From the NCBI RefSeq assembly GCF_011751865.2, contig NZ_CP061770.1, forward strand, positions 2,542,001 through 2,606,000: 64,000 nucleotides of DNA, read 5' to 3'. The translations under genes were made by a program, and so were the position numbers. Origin of the DNA: Salinibacterium sp. ZJ70 (GTDB lineage Bacteria; Actinomycetota; Actinomycetes; Actinomycetales; Microbacteriaceae). The notes beneath the pieces are model-generated. The model saw nothing but the letters and a program-made list of their open reading frames with translations, was not told where the DNA came from and ran no database searches. Below are positions 60,356 through 64,000 of this stretch, in pieces. Positions within the stretch are counted from its first letter, which is position 1. Each line of letters begins with the position of its first letter.

Positions 60356-61774
60356 GTGCTGAGAATCGTCGAGGCGGACGCTTTCGTCGTGCCGGTCGCG
60401 ACCCGCATCCCGTTCCGCTACGGGATCGCGGAGATGGTGAACGCCCCGCACGTCGTCCTGCGTGTGCGCATCGAGTCGGATGCGGGATCGGCGGCGGGGT
60501 TCGCGAGCGAGCACCTGCCTCCCAAGTGGTTCATCAAGGACGCCGAGCTGCCGTTCGCCGATGAGGTGTCGACGCTGGCCAGCGCGATCCTCGCTGCGAC
60601 CGACGCGACCGGCGGACTGCGAGCGCCGCATGCCTTCGGTCTGGCGCGCGACCTCGATGCGCGTCAGATGGCGTGGGCGGCCGAGGCGGGCGTCTCGGGC
60701 CTTGTGGCGGGCCTCGGCGTCGCGCTCGTCGAGCGGGCGGTCATCGACGCGGTGTGTCGTCTCGCGGCGACCCCGTTCGCCGACGCACTGGATTCCGGTC
60801 TGCTCGGGTTCGACGCCGCGGAGGTGCATCCCGAGCTCGCGAGCGCCGGCCCGTTCCGCGCAGGTCGCGGGCGTTCGATCGCGGTGCGTCACACGGTGGG
60901 GCTCGCGGATCCCCTCGTCGATGCCGAGGTGTCCGACGACCCGGGCGATGGCCTTCCGGTGAGCGTCGAGTCGGCGATCCGCCGGTACGGCGTCTCGCGG
61001 TTCAAACTCAAGACGCAGGGCGATGTGGACGCGGATGTCGCGCGGATCGCGCAGCTGGTCGAGGTGTGCCAGCGCGCGGGGCTCGCGGATGCGCGTTTCA
61101 CGATCGACGGCAACGAGACGATGCGCACCGCCGATCACATGGCGGGCTGGATGCGCGGTCTCTTCGCGAGCTCGGTGGGCGACGTCCTGCGGGCGCGACT
61201 CGACGCCGTGGAGCAGCCGATGTACCGCTCGGTGGCGCTCGGTGAGGAGGCACGGACGGCACTCGCCGAGGTCGGATCGCTCGCGCCCGTCATCATCGAC
61301 GAGTCAGACGACGGCTTCGCGACGGTCCGCGAGGCGATGGACCTCGGCTATGCAGGCGGCACCTACAAGGGATGCAAGGGCGTGTTCCGCGGTCTTGCGA
61401 ACGCCGCTCTCATCCGGCATCGTGCGACCCCCGGTCGGCCGACGGTGCTGACGGCGGAGGACCTCAGCACGATTCCGCCTCTCACGGTGCCGCAGGATCT
61501 CGTGGTCGCGTCGGCGATGGGGCTCACTCATATCGAGCGCAATGGTCACCACTACTTCGCCCGGTTCGCGCCGTTCGACCGGGAGCTTCCGGCGCGCGCG
61601 GTGGCAGCTCATCCGGATCTGTTCGAGGATTCCGCGGGCGTCGCACGGCTGCGGATCACCAAGGGCCGGCTCTCGCTGGACTCGGCGCTCGCGGCTCCGT
61701 TCGGCCTGGCGCCCGAGCCCGTTCTGATCAATCTGGAGCCCCTCACTCCCGCGAGCGCCGCCGCGCTCGCCTGA
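60356..61774 (+). CDS. Enolase-superfamily (mandelate racemase/muconate lactonizing type) enzyme
   Basis: The 472-residue protein has a capping domain (about 1-195) and barrel with the superfamily residues. The lysine pair is in SRFKLKTQGD (near 220-229), metal ligands are in FTIDGNETM (near 249-257), AVEQPM and IIDESDD, and a further lysine is in TYKGCKGVFR. No His-Asp dyad of the mandelate racemase type is obvious, so a MLE-like epimerase, lactonizing or dehydratase activity is possible. GGAAGGAG precedes the GTG by 6 nt. It follows the glycosidase by 49 nt. Confidence 0.82.
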   Translation: MLRIVEADAFVVPVATRIPFRYGIAEMVNAPHVVLRVRIESDAGSAAGFASEHLPPKWFIKDAELPFADEVSTLASAILAATDATGGLRAPHAFGLARDLDARQMAWAAEAGVSGLVAGLGVALVERAVIDAVCRLAATPFADALDSGLLGFDAAEVHPELASAGPFRAGRGRSIAVRHTVGLADPLVDAEVSDDPGDGLPVSVESAIRRYGVSRFKLKTQGDVDADVARIAQLVEVCQRAGLADARFTIDGNETMRTADHMAGWMRGLFASSVGDVLRARLDAVEQPMYRSVALGEEARTALAEVGSLAPVIIDESDDGFATVREAMDLGYAGGTYKGCKGVFRGLANAALIRHRATPGRPTVLTAEDLSTIPPLTVPQDLVVASAMGLTHIERNGHHYFARFAPFDRELPARAVAAHPDLFEDSAGVARLRITKGRLSLDSALAAPFGLAPEPVLINLEPLTPASAAALA

Positions 61775-61821
61775 ACGCGATGGCCTGCCCGCCCGAAGCC
61801 GCGCCATCATTGATGAACAAT

Positions 61822-61853
61822 CGGTTGCGCATCGGGGCGGGAAGTGCTTTGCT
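61822..61853 (+). promoter_or_regulatory. Second promoter of the cluster with an operator half-site
   Basis: TTGCGC (61825-61830) and TTTGCT (61848-61853), 17 bp apart, precede GAAAGG and the DapA-family ATG. CGGTTGCGCA (61822-61831) on the -35 resembles the complement of the element at 57746-57755 (CGATTGCGCA). ATTG-ATGAA-CAAT lies just upstream (61810-61822). The same regulator may control both promoters. Confidence 0.4.
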
Positions 61854-61875
61854 GTCACCAACGAAAGGCCTGTCA

Positions 61876-62931
61876 ATGACGACTCCTCCCCTTCCCGACA
61901 CCCCGCTCGGGGTGTTCCGAAGCGGAACCGTGATCCCCGCGCATGTGCTCTCGCTCACCGAGGACCTGCGGATCGATGAACGCCGCCAGCGCGCCCTCAC
62001 CCGCTACTACCTCGACGCGGGAGTGGGCGGACTCGCGGTCGGCGTGCACACCACCCAGTTCGCGATCCGCGCGGCCGGCCTCTACGGCGACGTGCTGAGC
62101 CTTGCCGCCGAGACCGCACACGACTGGACCGACCGACCCATCGCGCTCGTCGCAGGCGTCACGGGCGACACCCGCCAGGCCGCCGCCGAGGCCCAGGCCG
62201 CCGCGGGTCTCGGCTACACGGCGGCGCTCCTCAACGTCGCTGCGTGGAGAGAGCGCCCCGAAGCCGAGACCCTCGCCCACGTGCGCGAGATCGCCGAGAT
62301 CATGCCGATCGTCGGATTCGCGCTGCTGCCCGAAGTGGGCGGCTTCCACCTGAGCCGCGATTTCTGGGCCGAGTTCGCGAGCATCCCGCAGGTCGTCGGC
62401 ATCAAGATGGCCCCCTTCAACCGCTACCGGACGATCGACATCGTGCGCGGCGTCGTCGACGCCCGCGCCGAGGAGCGCATCACCCTCTACACGGGCAACG
62501 ACGACCACATCGTCGCCGACCTCCTGCAGCCCTTCGCGGTCCCCCGCGACGGCGAGACCGTCACCGTGCGCGTGCGCGGCGGGCTCCTCGGGCACTGGAG
62601 CGTCTGGACCAAGCGCGCCGTCGAGCAGTTCGAACGCCTGCGCGCCCTCCCCGACGGCGCCGACATCCCCGCCGATCTGCTCGCGCTCGACACCGCCGTC
62701 ACCGACGCGAACGCCGCTGTCTACGACGCACGCAACGACTTCGCCGGATGCATCCCCGGATGCCACGAGGTGCTGCGTCGCCAAGGGCTCTTCGCCGGCA
62801 CCTGGTGCCTCGACCCGAACGAGCAGCTCTCGCCCGGCCAGCTCGACCTCATCGACCGCGCGTATCGCGACTACCCCGAACTCAACGACGACGAATTCGT
62901 CGCCGCCGGACTCGAGCGCTGGCTCGCCTGA
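61876..62931 (+). CDS. Dihydrodipicolinate synthase (DapA) family lyase
   Basis: The 351-residue class I aldolase-type barrel has FRSGTVIPAHVLSLTEDLRID at the amino end (in place of the usual GTPF), YYLDAGVGGLAVGVHTTQFAIR, and the Schiff-base lysine in VVGIKMAPFNRY near 176-187. YTGNDDHIVADLL follows. It is about 50 residues longer than DapA, with a carboxyl extension rich in Leu/Asp and PGCHEVLRRQGLF. DapA itself would lie with lysine genes, so a sugar-acid aldolase or dehydratase is likelier here. GAAAGG precedes the ATG. Confidence 0.85.
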   Translation: MTTPPLPDTPLGVFRSGTVIPAHVLSLTEDLRIDERRQRALTRYYLDAGVGGLAVGVHTTQFAIRAAGLYGDVLSLAAETAHDWTDRPIALVAGVTGDTRQAAAEAQAAAGLGYTAALLNVAAWRERPEAETLAHVREIAEIMPIVGFALLPEVGGFHLSRDFWAEFASIPQVVGIKMAPFNRYRTIDIVRGVVDARAEERITLYTGNDDHIVADLLQPFAVPRDGETVTVRVRGGLLGHWSVWTKRAVEQFERLRALPDGADIPADLLALDTAVTDANAAVYDARNDFAGCIPGCHEVLRRQGLFAGTWCLDPNEQLSPGQLDLIDRAYRDYPELNDDEFVAAGLERWLA

Positions 62932-62957
62932 CCACCCACACGATCGAAACAGGAACC

Positions 62958-64000
62958 ATGACACACACCGAACTGCTGACCTTCGACAGCCTTCCGGAGC
63001 GCTTCGCGACGGTCGAAGAGCTCGACGAGTTCATGTCGCGCCCCACGGCGGACACCGTGCGCGAGCTCTCCGAGCTCGACGGCGACGTGATCATCCTCGG
63101 CGTCGCGGGAAAGATGGGCATCGGCCTCGCGCGCCTCATCAAGCGCGCAGCGCCCCACAAGCGCGTCGTGGGCGTCGCACGCTTCAGCGAGGAAGGCACC
63201 CGCGAGAAGCTCGAAGAAGCGGGCGTCGAGGCGATCCAGGCGGACCTGCTCAACCGCGACGAGGTCGACGCGCTCCCCAAGCTCCCCAACGTCATCTACA
63301 TGGCGGGCCTCAAGTTCGACTACCGCGGTCGCGAGGACTTCCTCTGGGCCATGAACACCCTCGTGCCGTCGTATGTCGGCGACGCGTTCCGCGACTCGCG
63401 AATCGTGGCGCTCTCGACCATCCACGTCTACCCGTGGAGCGACCCGCGCCGCGGTGGCGTCACCGAGGACATGCCGCCTCTCGCGCGCACCGGCGAGTAC
63501 GCCAACTCGGTCGTCGGACGCGAGCGCACCTTCCAGTACTTCTCGCGCATCCACGGCAACCCGGGTCGCATCGTGCGCTTCGTGTACGCGATCGACATGC
63601 GCTACGGCGTGCTCCAGGAGATCGCCTCGTGGGTGAAGAACGGCACGCCGATCCCGCTCGCCACCGGCAACGTCAACGTGCAGTGGCAGGGCGACTCGAT
63701 CAACCACTTCGCCCGTCTGCTCACACGCGTCGAGACCCCCGCGTCCCCGATCAACATCGGCGGACCCGAGAACGTCTCGGTGCGCCGCGTCGCCGAGTCG
63801 TTCGGGGCGCGCTTCGGCGTAGAGCCGGTGTTCGTCGGCGAGGAGACCGACCTGGCGCTCTACGTGAACTGCGACCGTGCGGCTGCCGAGCTCGGCAACC
63901 CCGTGGTGCCGCTCGAGCGGATGATCGACTGGGTCGCGGACTGGGTGGACCGCGACATGCCGCTCTACGGCAAGCCCAGCAAGTTCCAGGTGCGGGACGG
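62958..64000 (+). CDS. NAD-dependent epimerase/dehydratase-fold protein, partial
   Basis: From ATG 62958 (AGGAA 5 nt upstream) the frame is open to the window end, giving 347 residues of an extended SDR. The NAD motif VIILGVAGKMGIGLARL is near 37-53, with NVIYMAGLKFDYRGRED and IVALSTIHVYPWS in the usual places. The active site reads EYANSVVGRE: the tyrosine is kept but the lysine of YxxxK is Val. PASPINIGGPENVSVRRVAESFG follows. It is the fourth gene of the cluster (26 nt after the DapA-family gene). Its reaction is unknown. Confidence 0.85.
   Translation, partial: MTHTELLTFDSLPERFATVEELDEFMSRPTADTVRELSELDGDVIILGVAGKMGIGLARLIKRAAPHKRVVGVARFSEEGTREKLEEAGVEAIQADLLNRDEVDALPKLPNVIYMAGLKFDYRGREDFLWAMNTLVPSYVGDAFRDSRIVALSTIHVYPWSDPRRGGVTEDMPPLARTGEYANSVVGRERTFQYFSRIHGNPGRIVRFVYAIDMRYGVLQEIASWVKNGTPIPLATGNVNVQWQGDSINHFARLLTRVETPASPINIGGPENVSVRRVAESFGARFGVEPVFVGEETDLALYVNCDRAAAELGNPVVPLERMIDWVADWVDRDMPLYGKPSKFQVRD

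Noticed and set aside
61876..62931. dapA of lysine biosynthesis
   Set aside because: The amino motif and length differ, and the neighbours are sugar-catabolic, not lysine genes.

Overview
The window is a high-GC, chromosome-like stretch with no integrase, transposase, CRISPR array or phage gene. The gene content points to an actinobacterium, most likely of the family Microbacteriaceae. It has a menaquinone (not ubiquinone) pathway, System II cytochrome c maturation, a tiny bS22 ribosomal protein beside a BldC-like regulator, an AURKAIP1-type peptide, sugar ABC operons without their own ATPase, and very many leaderless start codons with a TANNNT box about 6 nt upstream. The family assignment is inference from these features.

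Layout. 1-4.9 kb: partial membrane protein, tRNA-Tyr, LacI regulator, lytic transglycosylase, YajQ, cardiolipin synthase and a lipoprotein. 4.9-21.7 kb: respiratory-chain block with ferredoxin-NADP reductase, polyprenyl diphosphate synthase, menG, menF, PPK2, menD, menA, menE, menB, menC and then ccsB-resB-ccdA-resA, so quinone synthesis and cytochrome c assembly sit side by side. 21.8-24.5 kb: a two-enzyme flavoprotein fusion divergent from a HxlR regulator. 24.6-35.5 kb: housekeeping genes (short AspRS, glutaredoxin, HAD phosphatase, bS22 plus its HTH neighbour, FUSC transporter, potassium uptake pair, proC, CDF transporter, tadA, upp). 35.6-40.9 kb: a cysteine-rich leader ORF, an orphan winged-helix regulator, butanediol-type dehydrogenase, EamA/MarR pair, dimethylargininase and a hydrolase.

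40.9-50.2 kb is a sugar operon: binding protein, two permeases, a 976-residue flavoprotein with two dinucleotide-binding motifs and a GH3 glycosidase, divergent from a PocR-AraC regulator. 50.3-57.6 kb: XRE regulator and methyltransferase, a probable small RNA, MarR, photolyase, pseudouridine catabolism (psuG-psuK), a short-chain dehydrogenase and a membrane protein. 57.7 kb to the end is a catabolic cluster without an obvious name: a large unclassified glycosidase, an enolase-superfamily enzyme, a DapA-family lyase and an epimerase-fold protein (cut by the window end) whose catalytic lysine position is valine.

The best candidates for something undescribed are (a) that last cluster, (b) the GH3/double-Rossmann flavoprotein operon, (c) the LLM-BBE fusion, (d) the Cys-rich leader with a dyad around its -35 box, (e) head-to-tail 9-mers before the BldC-like gene, and (f) a recurring architecture in which two divergent genes, often both leaderless, share or overlap one -10 box.
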